Origin: Pseudoalteromonas undina
Lineage (GTDB): Bacteria > Pseudomonadota > Gammaproteobacteria > Enterobacterales > Alteromonadaceae
DNA: 64,000 bases
Direction: 5' to 3'
NCBI RefSeq assembly: GCF_000238275.3
Contig: NZ_AHCF03000003.1
Span: 434,001 to 498,000, forward strand
This document shows, piece by piece, positions 18,587 through 27,492 of this stretch. The notes beneath the pieces are model-generated. The model did no database searches and was not told where the DNA came from. It saw nothing but the letters and a program-made list of their open reading frames with translations. Position 1 is the first letter of the stretch. Each line of letters begins with the position of its first letter. A program made the translations under genes and the position numbers.

Positions 18587-19414
18587 CTAGTTATTTTTAT
18601 TAAGTGTAACAATGCGCTGTGGAAACGGAATTTCTATATTGGCATCATTAATTGCTTTATATACGCCGCCATTAATAGCGAGCTTAGTTTCAATAATTTT
18701 AGTGGTAGGAACCCAGTATCGATAGCTAATAGTAACGCCGCTATCAGCAAAGCGCTCTATGCCAATTTGTGCATTAGGTTGTTTAGCAACCAGTTCGTGA
18801 TTAGCTAATACGTTTTCGATAAGGTTGATCGCAGTATCACTAGAGGCGCTGTAGGCTATGTCTATTTCACCTTTTACTAAAGAGTAGTTAAATGAGTTAT
18901 GTAGGATTTCGCCAACGATATGCTTATTGGGAATGGTTATTTCTACTTTTTCTTCATTAATTAACACGGTGTGGCCCAGTTCAATTACTTTTACTTGGCC
19001 ACTAACCCCTTTTACTTCTATGGTATCGCCTACCACAAATGGCCGCGTGGCAATAATAGCAAGTCCCGCGCCATAATTAGAAAGCATGCCTTGTAATGCT
19101 AAGCCAGCACCTAAAGAAGCGGCACCTATTGCAGCAACAAACGGGGTAACACTAATACCAATTTTACCCAACGCAATTATGATCACCATAATGATCAGCA
19201 GTACTTTAACTACATTACTAACAAAGTTAGTTAAGGTGATATCAATGTTATGTCGAGTCATCAAATTGGCAACTACTTCGGCAAGCTTTTTCGCCACCCA
19301 AAGACCAACCAGTAGAATAAAAATAGCACCGACTATTTGCATACTATAGGTGACTAAATACTCGGTAAGTAGGGCGTAGTACTTTTCAAATTGTTGAATT
19401 TCGGAACTGATCAT
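18587..19414 (-). CDS. mscS: MscS-family mechanosensitive channel
   Basis: A 275-residue small-conductance mechanosensitive channel subunit of the inner membrane. Three N-terminal membrane segments are visible (about 25-45, 65-85, 90-110). The pore helix AAIGAASLGAGLALQGMLSN is rich in Gly and Ala as in E. coli MscS. The cytoplasmic beta domain follows, with RPFVVGDTIEVKGVSGQV and IPNKHIVGEILHN. The length is close to the E. coli protein (286). It opens under membrane tension to release solutes on hypo-osmotic shock. It lies upstream of the STAND regulator on the same strand but with a 61-base gap, so co-transcription is possible but unproven. Confidence 0.94.
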   Translation of the reverse strand: MISSEIQQFEKYYALLTEYLVTYSMQIVGAIFILLVGLWVAKKLAEVVANLMTRHNIDITLTNFVSNVVKVLLIIMVIIIALGKIGISVTPFVAAIGAASLGAGLALQGMLSNYGAGLAIIATRPFVVGDTIEVKGVSGQVKVIELGHTVLINEEKVEITIPNKHIVGEILHNSFNYSLVKGEIDIAYSASSDTAINLIENVLANHELVAKQPNAQIGIERFADSGVTISYRYWVPTTKIIETKLAINGGVYKAINDANIEIPFPQRIVTLNKNN

Positions 19415-19451
19415 GGTGAGCTCTAGTTTTAGTTATATTGGTATCAACTTA

Positions 19452-20183
19452 CTATAACAAAGTGCTCACTAAAATTGGATATAATAGTGGTACTATCACA
19501 GCAGTTAATAGCGCACTCAATGCCATAGCCACCGATGAAAATGCCCCTATTTTTGGATGTTCGGCAATTGCAGCCGCTGTACCTATAGCGTGACAGGCCG
19601 TTCCCATTGCAATGCCTTGTGCCTCAAAGTTAAATATTTTAATTAATTTTAGTAGCAAAAAGCCAAACAAAGCCCCAAGCAAACCAATAAAAATAACCAT
19701 AGCAGCGGCTAGCGAGCTGATCCCGCCAAGTGAGTCGGTGACAAGTAATGCAATAGGTGTAGTAACGCTAAGTGCCGCAACTGAAGCGCTGAGCTGCGAT
19801 GGGACAGCAAATAAAACACTTAATACAAAAGCCACCAGTGTGGCGTTAATAATGCCAATACTGCAGGTGACTAAAATGAGTAAAAAGTTTTTTCGAATAT
19901 GCATAAACTGCTGATACAAGGGGAGGGCTAACGCGACTATGGCCGGCTCTAATAACCACGTTAACAACCGACTATGCGATGCAAATTGTGAATAGGGTAA
20001 TTTAAGGTTAACGAGTAATAAGGCAACAATGCCGATACTTAAAAATACGGGGTTCGTGAGGGATTTTAAAATGCTGTGACTTACTCTCACATTGAGCATT
20101 TTTAGTCCAAAAAAAAGAGTAATTATAAAAGGGATGGTCAACCACCAAAGGCTTGGCGTTATTGCACTGATTTGCTCATTCAT
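19452..20183 (-). CDS. lrgB: LrgB/CidB-family membrane protein
   Basis: A 243-residue polytopic inner-membrane protein. The family signature EAQGIAMGTACHAIGTAAA is at about residues 190-208, and most of the chain is hydrophobic. The start ATG overlaps the end of the lrgA homologue (ATGAATGA), so translation is coupled; a longer in-frame start exists but lacks support. LrgAB/CidAB pairs were described as antiholin/holin-like modulators of murein hydrolase activity and more recently as pyruvate or other small-acid transporters. Either role could apply here. Confidence 0.9.
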   Translation of the reverse strand: MNEQISAITPSLWWLTIPFIITLFFGLKMLNVRVSHSILKSLTNPVFLSIGIVALLLVNLKLPYSQFASHSRLLTWLLEPAIVALALPLYQQFMHIRKNFLLILVTCSIGIINATLVAFVLSVLFAVPSQLSASVAALSVTTPIALLVTDSLGGISSLAAAMVIFIGLLGALFGFLLLKLIKIFNFEAQGIAMGTACHAIGTAAAIAEHPKIGAFSSVAMALSALLTAVIVPLLYPILVSTLL

Positions 20184-20529
20184 TGTTTTCAGTGCCCTTA
20201 AAGTGGCCAACCACACTGGCTACTAAAATTAAGCTACTCAAGGGCACTATAATCATCACAGTGGTTAAAAATGGCCAATGTGTTTTTATAAGTCCCAAGT
20301 GTTCAATAAAACCAACGCCTGCAGGAATAAAGAAAATAGGCATTACATTTAAAATAGGCGAGGCGCATGGAGTAAGTTGCTGCTCTTTAACAATGCCTGA
20401 TAAAAGTAGTAGCAGTAAAATAACCATTGCTAATAGTGGCGCAGGAAAACTGGCATCAATAAAGTGCATAATAAGTTTGCCCGCTGCCAAGCAAAGCAAA
20501 ATGATAGCGCTACTTAAAAAGTATTTCAT
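20176..20529 (-). CDS. lrgA: LrgA/CidA-family membrane protein
   Basis: A 117-residue protein with four hydrophobic segments; the motifs AAGKLIMHFIDASFPAPLLA and PIFFIPAGVGFIEHLGLI are characteristic of the CidA/LrgA family. It is the first gene of a two-gene unit with lrgB, overlapping it by 8 bases. Family members form holin-like assemblies and act with LrgB. The usual LytSR-type regulator is not adjacent. Confidence 0.9.
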   Translation of the reverse strand: MKYFLSSAIILLCLAAGKLIMHFIDASFPAPLLAMVILLLLLLSGIVKEQQLTPCASPILNVMPIFFIPAGVGFIEHLGLIKTHWPFLTTVMIIVPLSSLILVASVVGHFKGTENNE

Positions 20530-20612
20530 GACGACGACTCAATACAATAGAGGGTTATCACTTTAACAAATAACGCTGTTTTGTGCATTGTGCCTTAGTA
20601 TTACCATCAATG

Positions 20613-21404
20613 TTACCAGCGCTTGGCGTTTGAAAACTCAATACCAGTTTTACCTTTTGCTTTAGCAATGGCTTTTTTAGTATTGGGGTTGCTTAATAAG
20701 CGAATTTGGCTCCATGTTTCTTTAGCGAGTATTTTTCGAGCTTGGGCTTTATAGCTTTGTTGAGTTACTCGTTTTATTGCCGCCAATGTGTCAGGTGAAC
20801 GCGCTTGTAATGTTTCAAGCATTTCTTTAGTTGCTTTATCTGTATCGTCGGTTGTTTTTGTTACTAAACCGAGTTCAAAAGCGTTTTGTGCGTTTATTGG
20901 TTCGGCATGGCTTGCTAGCCAAAGTGCTTGGTCGCGTTTTACTAAGCCTGAAATCATAACATTAGCGCCCATGTCTGGGCATAACCCCCAGCGCGCTTCC
21001 ATAATGGCGAGTTTGGCATCGTGGTGAACAATTCGGTAATCGGCACCCAGTGCTATTTGCAACCCTCCACCAAGGCAATTTCCATTAATTTTAGCAATTA
21101 CAGGCACACTCAATGACTGCCAGCCTAGTACAACTTTTTGCGCTAGGTTTTGATTACCAGGAAGCCATTTGAATAGGAGCTTTATGATATTAAATGGCGA
21201 GGCCATAACCGCATTAATATCGAGCCCCGCACAAAAGTGTTCGCCCTCACCGGTTAATACAACCGCACGAATACTGGCATCTCTTTTTATATTTTTAATC
21301 ACCTTGTTAAGCTCAACAAACATAGTAAAGCTTAAGGCATTTTGTTTTTCTACGCGATTTAATGTAACGGTAGCAATACCCTGTTTTTTTTCTAATTTTA
21401 TCAT
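20613..21404 (-). CDS. Enoyl-CoA hydratase/isomerase (crotonase) family protein
   Basis: A 263-residue cytoplasmic crotonase. The oxyanion-hole elements are EGEHFCAGLDINAV (about 52-65) and NGNCLGGGLQIALGADYRI (about 107-125); a conserved acidic patch, MEARWGLCPDMGANVMI, follows near 135. In crotonases the catalytic acidic residues lie in this last region, but which reaction is catalysed (hydration, double-bond shift, or other) cannot be read from sequence. The C-terminal basic tail is ordinary. The gene is upstream of lrgAB on the same strand with an 83-base gap. It is not linked to other beta-oxidation genes. Confidence 0.9.
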   Translation of the reverse strand: MIKLEKKQGIATVTLNRVEKQNALSFTMFVELNKVIKNIKRDASIRAVVLTGEGEHFCAGLDINAVMASPFNIIKLLFKWLPGNQNLAQKVVLGWQSLSVPVIAKINGNCLGGGLQIALGADYRIVHHDAKLAIMEARWGLCPDMGANVMISGLVKRDQALWLASHAEPINAQNAFELGLVTKTTDDTDKATKEMLETLQARSPDTLAAIKRVTQQSYKAQARKILAKETWSQIRLLSNPNTKKAIAKAKGKTGIEFSNAKRW

Positions 21405-21692
21405 TATGCACTCCTCTGACCTGTTGTTTGAGCTTATGTTTTTATTGATGTTAAGTAAAGTGGATGAAGATGAATAAAAACAAAGTGAATTTTTTAATGT
21501 AAGTTGGGTCTATTCCCTTTAAAGGAAAATTTAATTTAAAAGGTCAGCAGACCTTAATACAAACCCATCCAACAATATCTATAAGTATTAGGTAAAAGTA
21601 AAAAAGCCAGTATTTAACGTGTTTTTTTTATCAAAACCCTAGCAACTTTTGATATTATGATTGCCACTTAAAAGCTCAGAGGTTAACCATTC

Positions 21693-22013
21693 ATGTCAGA
21701 TCCACGTTTATTTACGGTAGAAGAAGCAACTCATCAAGCTTATGATATTTTTTTAGAGCTGGCTCCCAATAATTTAAGCGACAAAGATATTGAAGAATTT
21801 AACCTACACCGTGAAGAACTAGGCTTTATTGAAGAAGATGAGCCCGATGAACAGTGGCAAGACTTTGTTGCCCTAGAAATTGAACCTGAGCATTTTATTC
21901 AAGTATTAGTTGGCCTTGAGTTTGATAACGAAGACGTATTATTTGCGAAAATTTTAATTAGCCGTGATAAAGACGCGCCTTTTTGTCATATTTTGTGGAA
22001 AGAAAGTGAATAA
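21693..22013 (+). CDS. yciU: YciU-family double-stranded-DNA-mimic-like protein
   Basis: A 106-residue strongly acidic protein matching E. coli YciU and Haemophilus HI1450 (DUF440): the opening EEATHQAYDIFLELAPNNL, the middle EQWQDFVALEIEPEHFIQV and the end VLFAKILISRDKD plus CHILWKE all align. HI1450 was proposed, from structure and charge, to mimic double-stranded DNA and to interact with HU-like protein. The biological role is otherwise unsettled. The stop overlaps the start region of the following outer-membrane protein gene. Confidence 0.9.
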   Translation: MSDPRLFTVEEATHQAYDIFLELAPNNLSDKDIEEFNLHREELGFIEEDEPDEQWQDFVALEIEPEHFIQVLVGLEFDNEDVLFAKILISRDKDAPFCHILWKESE

Positions 22014-22872
22014 CCATTTCTCTGCTTTTTTGTTATTGCCATTTGTAAGAGAACGTATTTTGCGAAACTCCTTTGTATTACTGCTTTTATTATTTAGCTG
22101 CTTTAGCTGGGCAGTTGATCCCTTTGAAGATTTTCATGAGTATGGGGAGCTCTCTGATGAAGAAATTCATGAGTTACACAAAGGCGAAGTATTGTATGGT
22201 GATACCGAATTTGGTTTTATTTTAAGTAAAGGTAACACTAATTCCATCAGTTTTAAGCTTAAAGGGAACCTTTATCAAGATTTTGAAAACTGGCGAAATC
22301 AATTCAAAATAGACTCTTTGTACAAACGTGACGAAAACGAAGAAACGGGTGAGTCGGATGTTACTGCTAATCGCGTGTTTTTCTCTGCACAGGGTAACTA
22401 TAAAATAGGTGTTAAAAACTCGTCTTTCTTTATTTACGGGGATTATGAAGAAGATCAATTTAGCGGCCTTGATTTTAAAAGTACGGTAGCAACCGGTTAT
22501 GGCGCACGTGTTTATCAAGGGGTTAAAAATAAGGTAGATATAGATATTGGCCCAGGTCTATACCGCTCAGTTGCTGATGATGAGTCAACAGCACTTGAAG
22601 ACGATAAAGACAAAATGGGTTATTTACTTCGTATTGCAATGCAGTGGGAACGGTTGGTATCTAAGCGTACCCGATTTAATCAAGATATCAGTATAGAACA
22701 GTCTTTGTCTGGGCTTAACTCACGGTTAAAGTCAGAAACGGCATTAATTAGCCAAGTGGTTGGCGCGGTATCGTTAAAGTTTGCTTATATGTATCGTTAT
22801 AATTCTAAGCCTGAAGAAGATAAACTAAAATACGATTCAGAGCTCAGTGCCACCTTAGTGTACAGTTTTTAA
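22006..22872 (+). CDS. DUF481 (YdiY-like) outer-membrane protein
   Basis: An outer-membrane beta-barrel candidate of about 270-288 residues. After a signal peptide (RNSFVLLLLLFSCFSWAVD) come alternating polar/apolar strands (GDTEFGFILSKGNTNSISFK, FFIYGDYEEDQFSGLDFKST, GARVYQGVKNKVDIDIGPGL) and a C-terminal aromatic residue in ATLVYSF, as in barrels inserted by BAM. The start is uncertain: GTG 22006 has GGAA upstream and overlaps yciU; TTG 22060 would give a compact, ideal signal peptide. DUF481 members include YdiY, described as salt-induced; the function is unknown. Confidence 0.85.
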   Translation: MNNHFSAFLLLPFVRERILRNSFVLLLLLFSCFSWAVDPFEDFHEYGELSDEEIHELHKGEVLYGDTEFGFILSKGNTNSISFKLKGNLYQDFENWRNQFKIDSLYKRDENEETGESDVTANRVFFSAQGNYKIGVKNSSFFIYGDYEEDQFSGLDFKSTVATGYGARVYQGVKNKVDIDIGPGLYRSVADDESTALEDDKDKMGYLLRIAMQWERLVSKRTRFNQDISIEQSLSGLNSRLKSETALISQVVGAVSLKFAYMYRYNSKPEEDKLKYDSELSATLVYSF

Positions 22873-22899
22873 TTTTTTAACTTTTTAATAGAGAGTGTT

Positions 22900-23385
22900 A
22901 TGTATCAGCATAAGCAGTATGCGGTATTTATATTTGTAGTATTAGCGTGGATCAGTGGTTTTGTTGCGCTTGCATGGAATTTAATTGGTGCCGATGCCCC
23001 GTTAATCGTATTTGCTGGTATTTTAGTGCTGGTGGGTTTTTTGTTCCACGGTTTAACCATTAAAGTTGACGAAACTCATGTTAGCTGGGCATTTGGCCCT
23101 GGGGTTGCAGGCCAAAAATTAGCATTAGAAGACATAGTGGACGTAAAGCCAGTACAAAATTCATACCGCCATGGTATTGGTATTCGCATTACACACGATG
23201 GGTGGATTTATTCGGTATCAGGCTTTAGTGCGGTGCAATTAACGCTTCAAGATGGCACTCAGTATCGCTTAGGCACGAATGACCAAGCAGGATTAGTTGC
23301 TGCGCTTGAAGATAAAATAACCCCTGCTGAAATGCCAGCAGCAGAGCCTCAAGCCAAATTACGAACACAGAATAATATGCTATAA
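22900..23385 (+). CDS. Small membrane protein with a PH-like C-terminal region
   Basis: A 161-residue protein with two N-terminal membrane segments (about 8-28 and 34-52) and a cytoplasmic C-terminal half. That half contains ETHVSWAFGPGVAGQKLALE and IVDVKPVQNSYRHGIGIRI, resembling bacterial PH-like domains that follow paired membrane helices. I do not recognise a named family. GAGAG precedes the ATG. It lies 27 bases after the DUF481 gene and ends just before a terminator, so it is probably co-transcribed with yciU and the DUF481 gene. Confidence 0.75.
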   Translation: MYQHKQYAVFIFVVLAWISGFVALAWNLIGADAPLIVFAGILVLVGFLFHGLTIKVDETHVSWAFGPGVAGQKLALEDIVDVKPVQNSYRHGIGIRITHDGWIYSVSGFSAVQLTLQDGTQYRLGTNDQAGLVAALEDKITPAEMPAAEPQAKLRTQNNML

Positions 23386-23410
23386 AAAAAGCGCCTTAGG
23401 CGCTTTTTTA
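23386..23410. terminator. Bidirectional terminator between convergent genes
   Basis: AGCGCC (23391-23396), short loop TTA, GGCGCT (23400-23405), with A-run before and T-run after, so it can end both the plus-strand membrane protein gene and minus-strand slyD. Confidence 0.88.
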
Positions 23411-23440
23411 TAAACTTATAGTAATTTTATTTAGCGGGTT

Positions 23441-23926
23441 TTAGTGCTCGTGGCCACAGCCGCCTTCACCATGTACGTGGCCATGCTCAAGCTCTTCGGC
23501 TGTTGCATCGCGTACCTCTAAAATTTCTACATCAAAGTTAAGTGTAATACCGGCAAGTGGATTATTACCATCAACAATCACTTCTTCGTCTTGAATGTCG
23601 ATGATCATTACTGACTGGTCGCCGTCATCTGTGGTTGCACGAAATTGCATGCCCACTTCAATTTCCATACCTTCAAACATTGATTTTGGTACGGCTTGCA
23701 TTAGGTGATCATGACGCTCACCGTAACCTTCTTCAGGCTCTACTTTTACGCTTAGTGTATCGCCAGCTTGCTTGCCTTGCAGCGCGTTTTCAAGCCCTGA
23801 GATCAGGTATCCTGTACCAACGATAAAAATTAATGGCTCACCGCCAAATGAGTTATCAATGGTATTGCCGTCATTATCTAAAACAGAGTAATGCATTTTT
23901 ACCACTTTATTTGCTGCAACGATCAT
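23441..23926 (-). CDS. slyD: FKBP-type peptidyl-prolyl isomerase SlyD
   Basis: A 161-residue cytoplasmic prolyl isomerase/chaperone. The FKBP domain (about 1-65 and 125-145) is interrupted by the insert-in-flap chaperone domain (about 70-125), and GTGYLISGLENALQGKQAGD is the family signature. The C-terminal tail HGHVHGEGGCGHEH is a short His-rich metal-binding tail, much shorter than that of E. coli SlyD. AGGA spaced six bases before the second in-frame ATG decides the start at 23926. SlyD delivers nickel to hydrogenases in E. coli; hydrogenase genes are not present here. It forms a minus-strand pair with ygfZ (11-base gap). Confidence 0.95.
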   Translation of the reverse strand: MIVAANKVVKMHYSVLDNDGNTIDNSFGGEPLIFIVGTGYLISGLENALQGKQAGDTLSVKVEPEEGYGERHDHLMQAVPKSMFEGMEIEVGMQFRATTDDGDQSVMIIDIQDEEVIVDGNNPLAGITLNFDVEILEVRDATAEELEHGHVHGEGGCGHEH

Positions 23927-23937
23927 AGTCATTCCTA

Positions 23938-24849
23938 TTATTCATCTTCAAGAGAGTAAGGTAGAGGCAGAATGTTTAGCTCTACCGAAGGGGTGTGTTT
24001 TGCACGAAGAGTCTGATCGATATCAGTATCGTTTGGCAACACGACCAAACCAGTTAAAGTCTGTGTTTGTTCATTATAGCTTTGCGCAATAAGTTTACCT
24101 GCGCGGCGCCAGTTTTCACCTAATTGAGTTTCAATGTCGGGTGCTTCGAGTAACCCCTCACTTTGCCCAGAAACGATATACATAGCACGTTTGTTTTTGC
24201 CTAGGTACTTCATACGTGCAACGGTTTCTTGGCCTGTGTAGCAACCCTTTTTAAAGCTAATGCCGTTAATGGCTTGCAGATTAACCATTTGCGGTACGTA
24301 TTCATCAATCGCATCGACACTTAATTGCGGTTCACCAGCGAGTATAGACGCTTGTTGCCATAGGGCATCGTTGTCGAGGGTCGATACGTCGTCAGGTAGG
24401 CAAAATTGGCTATCAACCATCAATAAAACGCGGTTTGATGCAAGTTTAAGGGCTTTACCGTGAGCGAAGTCACAAGCCGTTGCGTCATCGCTGAAGTGAA
24501 TATCGAGTTGTACGAGTATGTCTGTTAAGTTATCGCCAAGTAGACCAATTAATCGCTCTGATGCTTTATTAATTTCAACTTTTGCAAATACAGCGTATTT
24601 TTTTAATTCAGCTAGTGAACGTTCGACTTCAGCACTTGAACCAGCTAAAAAGTAACTTTGTTGATAAGAAAATAGCTTAAATACACCCCATAACTTACCT
24701 TTTGCACTGCAGTGACCTGCCCACAAAAAGTTATCGTTGTTAAGTTTATTTAGATCTTGAGTGATTTGTCCGTGGAGGTACGATAATTTATCTGCGCCTG
24801 AGAGGCTAATAACCTGATGTGATAAAGGACATGCATAAACCTGAGACAT
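23938..24849 (-). CDS. ygfZ: Folate-binding Fe-S cluster protein YgfZ
   Basis: A 303-residue member of the YgfZ/GcvT-like family, which uses folate to help make or repair certain Fe-S enzymes such as MiaB. The defining K-G-C-Y-T-G-Q-E motif (ISFKKGCYTGQETVARM) is present near residue 215. The N-terminal ISLSGADKLSYLHGQITQDL is the usual family opening. AAGG before ATG 24847-24849 (MSQVYACPLS) decides the start against an upstream in-frame ATG. It is divergent from sdhE, the usual neighbour. Confidence 0.94.
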   Translation of the reverse strand: MSQVYACPLSHQVISLSGADKLSYLHGQITQDLNKLNNDNFLWAGHCSAKGKLWGVFKLFSYQQSYFLAGSSAEVERSLAELKKYAVFAKVEINKASERLIGLLGDNLTDILVQLDIHFSDDATACDFAHGKALKLASNRVLLMVDSQFCLPDDVSTLDNDALWQQASILAGEPQLSVDAIDEYVPQMVNLQAINGISFKKGCYTGQETVARMKYLGKNKRAMYIVSGQSEGLLEAPDIETQLGENWRRAGKLIAQSYNEQTQTLTGLVVLPNDTDIDQTLRAKHTPSVELNILPLPYSLEDE

Positions 24850-24999
24850 AAACACCTTCTTTGCAATAACAAATGAGGTCACATAATAACGTAGTTAAAG
24901 CGTATGGTACAGCGACTAACAGACGATGTTTTTATAACTTAGTGCTGTTAAATTAACGCGTATTTGGTAAACTCGAGTTAATTAAATATGAGGTTTAAA

Positions 25000-25251
25000 A
25001 TGGTTGAAATACATAGTAAAGCACGTATCCGTTGGGCTTGTCGCCGTGGCATGTTAGAGCTAGATGTTTTGTTTATGCCGTTTGTTGAAGAAGCTTATGA
25101 TTCGTTAGATGCTAAACAGCAAGCGATTTTTCAGCGTCTATTAACGCAAGAAGACCCAGATTTATTCGCTTGGTTTATGGGCCATGAAGAATGTAAAGAC
25201 GCAGAGCTAAACAGCATGGTTCAGCTAATTTTAGACCGAGTTCGTGTATAG
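25000..25251 (+). CDS. sdhE: FAD assembly factor SdhE
   Basis: An 83-residue protein required for covalent flavinylation of the flavoprotein subunits of succinate dehydrogenase and fumarate reductase. The conserved R-G-M motif is in RWACRRGMLELDVL, and DPDLFAWFMGHEEC is the second family signature. AGG six bases before ATG 25000 (MVEIHSKAR) supports this start over an ATG four codons upstream. The last codons overlap the GTG start of ygfX by eight bases, so the two are translationally coupled. Confidence 0.94.
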   Translation: MVEIHSKARIRWACRRGMLELDVLFMPFVEEAYDSLDAKQQAIFQRLLTQEDPDLFAWFMGHEECKDAELNSMVQLILDRVRV

Positions 25252-25663
25252 ATTTACCGTTACAGATAATAAAACAGACCACAAACCGATTGTGGTCTTT
25301 TTTTGTGTGCTGACTTTAGTGTTGTGCCTATTTATGAACTCGGTGGTGGCAACTCTTTTTTGTATTGCACTTAATACACTTGCTGGCATTATTGTTTGGC
25401 GAAAAATCGTGGCTGCTCAACCACAGCAAGGCATTATACTCTTAGAGCCGAATCAATTTCGTTTTGAAGGATCAGGCAGGCAAATTCAAGGGGTAATTAG
25501 TAAGCAAAGCCGGTTACTTGGTCAGAGTGTGTGGCTGTATATTAATGGCTTTAGTAAAAACTATTGGCTGATTATCTCAGCCAATAGTGTTGATGAGCAA
25601 AGCTATGCGCGCTTAAAACGGGCAACGCTTGAAGCAATTAATTACGTAGCGGAGTCAAAATAG
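25244..25663 (+). CDS. ygfX: YgfX (CptA-like) membrane protein
   Basis: A 139-residue protein in the position of E. coli ygfX, downstream of and overlapping sdhE. Two membrane segments (about 16-50; [14 protein letters not shown] and [17 protein letters not shown]) are followed by a soluble domain with [18 protein letters not shown], then [20 protein letters not shown], matching YgfX organisation. In E. coli YgfX was reported as a toxin-like inhibitor of cytoskeletal proteins, with SdhE as its partner; that role is debated. The start is GTG. A perfect intrinsic-terminator structure lies inside codons 11-20 (25276-25304). The 3' end overlaps the convergent nadB by 26 bases. Confidence 0.82.
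   Translation: MYRFTVTDNKTDHKPIVVFFCVLTLVLCLFMNSVVATLFCIALNTLAGIIVWRKIVAAQPQQGIILLEPNQFRFEGSGRQIQGVISKQSRLLGQSVWLYINGFSKNYWLIISANSVDEQSYARLKRATLEAINYVAESK
25276..25304 (+). terminator. Terminator-like hairpin inside the start of ygfX
   Basis: AGACCACAA (25276-25284), loop ACCGA, TTGTGGTCT (25290-25298), then T to 25304. It is a textbook Rho-independent terminator 25 bases after the sdhE stop, yet it lies within the ygfX reading frame. It would end most sdhE transcripts and attenuate ygfX. Confidence 0.8.
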
Positions 25664-27248
25664 TGGGCGTTGGGTTCTCATTTTGCTCTGGATAATCAAT
25701 AGTAAAGTGTAGTCCACGACTTTCTTTACGTTCCATTGCGCTTCTAATTATAAGCTCGGCAACTTGTACCAAATTACGTAACTCAAGTAAGTTATTACTC
25801 ACTCTAAAGTTTGCGTAATAATCGTGTATTTCCTGTTGTAGCAGTTCAACACGATGCAGCGCACGTTCAAGGCGTTTTGTTGAGCGTACAATCCCCACAT
25901 AATCCCACATAAATAATCGTAGCTCATGCCAGTTATGGGTGATCACGATTTCTTCATCTGAGTTAGATACACGGCTTTCATCCCAACTAGGTAAATCTAC
26001 CAGCGCGGGTGCGGTCTCTATTTTACTTAAAATGTCTTTTGCTGCTGCATGGGCAAATACAATGCACTCTAATAATGAGTTACTTGCCATGCGGTTAGCA
26101 CCATGTAAGCCGGTATAAGCCACTTCACCCACAGCGTATAAATTTGCTAAATCCGTTTTGCCATTAAAGTCGGTCATTACGCCACCACAGGTGTAATGTG
26201 CCGCAGGAACGACAGGGATTGCTTCTTTGGTTATATCAAGGCCTACGCTCAAGCATTTAGCGTAAATAGTAGGGAAGTGTTCAATAATAAAATCTTTGTC
26301 TTTATGGCTAATATCTAAATATACGCAATTTGCGCCAAGGCGTTTCATTTCAAAGTCGATAGCGCGCGCGACTATGTCGCGCGGGGCGAGTTCTTCTCGC
26401 TCATCAAACTCTTTCATGAATCGCGTGCCATCTGGGCGTTTTAAATAGGCCCCTTCACCACGCATTGCTTCGGTAATTAAAAAGTTTTGTAATTCCGGGT
26501 GGTAAAGACTGGTTGGATGAAATTGATTAAATTCCATGTTAGCAACGCGACACCCTGCACGCCATGCCATTGCTATGCCATCACCGCTAGAAACATCAGG
26601 GTTAGAGGTGTAAAGGTACACTTTACTTGCGCCACCGGTTGCTAAGGCAACAAATTTTGCGCCAATGGTTTCTACTTTTTTGGCTTTTTTATTCCACACA
26701 TGCATACCGTGAACATGTGACCCCGTTTTACCGATATTTTTATCAGTAATTAAATCAATCGCATTATAATGCTCTAACAAGGTGATATTACTGTGCGCTT
26801 GAACTTGGCTAATCAGCGTTGTTTGCACTGCTTTGCCAGTGGCATCGGCAGCATGCAAAATGCGTCGATGGCTATGACCCCCTTCACGGGTTAAATGAAA
26901 GCGCTCTTTACCTTTACTATCAAATTCCATATCAAAAGGCACGCCTTGATCAATCAACCATTGTAGGCAGTCATGCGCATTACTGGCAGTGTAATGAACA
27001 GCTTCTCTGTCACATAAACCGCCACCTGCATCTAAGGTATCTTCAACGTGAGATTCTATACTGTCATTTTTTTTATCAAAAACAGCGGCAATTCCGCCTT
27101 GGGCATAAAGAGTAGAACCTTCGGTTAATTCACCTTTACTGATCACGGTAACGTTACAGTAATTAGCCAAAGATAAAGCAAGTGATAAGCCTGCTGCGCC
27201 GCTACCAATAATAGCGACATCGGTAATGTGATGTTTATTTTGGTTCAT
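25638..27248 (-). CDS. nadB: L-aspartate oxidase
   Basis: A 536-residue FAD enzyme that oxidises L-aspartate to iminoaspartate, the first step of de novo NAD synthesis, working with NadA. The dinucleotide-binding motif is at the N terminus ([18 protein letters not shown]), followed by [13 protein letters not shown]. The active-site region HPTSLY and the C-terminal helical domain with [11 protein letters not shown] are also present. The length is as in E. coli (540). It is divergent from rpoE, as in many gammaproteobacteria, and its last 26 bases overlap ygfX on the other strand. Confidence 0.97.
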   Translation of the reverse strand: MNQNKHHITDVAIIGSGAAGLSLALSLANYCNVTVISKGELTEGSTLYAQGGIAAVFDKKNDSIESHVEDTLDAGGGLCDREAVHYTASNAHDCLQWLIDQGVPFDMEFDSKGKERFHLTREGGHSHRRILHAADATGKAVQTTLISQVQAHSNITLLEHYNAIDLITDKNIGKTGSHVHGMHVWNKKAKKVETIGAKFVALATGGASKVYLYTSNPDVSSGDGIAMAWRAGCRVANMEFNQFHPTSLYHPELQNFLITEAMRGEGAYLKRPDGTRFMKEFDEREELAPRDIVARAIDFEMKRLGANCVYLDISHKDKDFIIEHFPTIYAKCLSVGLDITKEAIPVVPAAHYTCGGVMTDFNGKTDLANLYAVGEVAYTGLHGANRMASNSLLECIVFAHAAAKDILSKIETAPALVDLPSWDESRVSNSDEEIVITHNWHELRLFMWDYVGIVRSTKRLERALHRVELLQQEIHDYYANFRVSNNLLELRNLVQVAELIIRSAMERKESRGLHFTIDYPEQNENPTPTILTPLRN

Positions 27249-27399
27249 CTGTGAGGTACTTTGCGGTTACAATGCTCAGATAGAGCAATATTTATTTTTA
27301 ATACTTACAGTTGTACCATATTTGTTGAACTACTACTAAGTGGTTTTAGCGTATAAACGCGTAATTTGTAGCTATTTTATAAAAAAACAATATGAGTCA

Positions 27400-27426
27400 G
27401 AACTTTTTATTCATCTAAGGGTCAGA
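27400..27426 (+). promoter_or_regulatory. Predicted sigma-E promoter of rpoE
   Basis: GAACTT (27400-27405) and TCAGA (27422-27426) are spaced by 16 bases, matching the sigma-E consensus (AACTT, 16-17 bases, TCnnA). It lies 67 bases upstream of the rpoE ATG, as expected for autoregulation. Confidence 0.7.
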
Positions 27427-27492
27427 GTAGGTGTGAACAATGGCGACACTATGAATAATAAGCAAGAATCAATCAGAGGAGTACCGGCTCGA

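Noticed and set aside
18526..18612. Extended N terminus of the STAND regulator
   Set aside because: It would overlap the mscS coding end and adds a sequence with no relation to winged-helix proteins, which begin near the chosen start.
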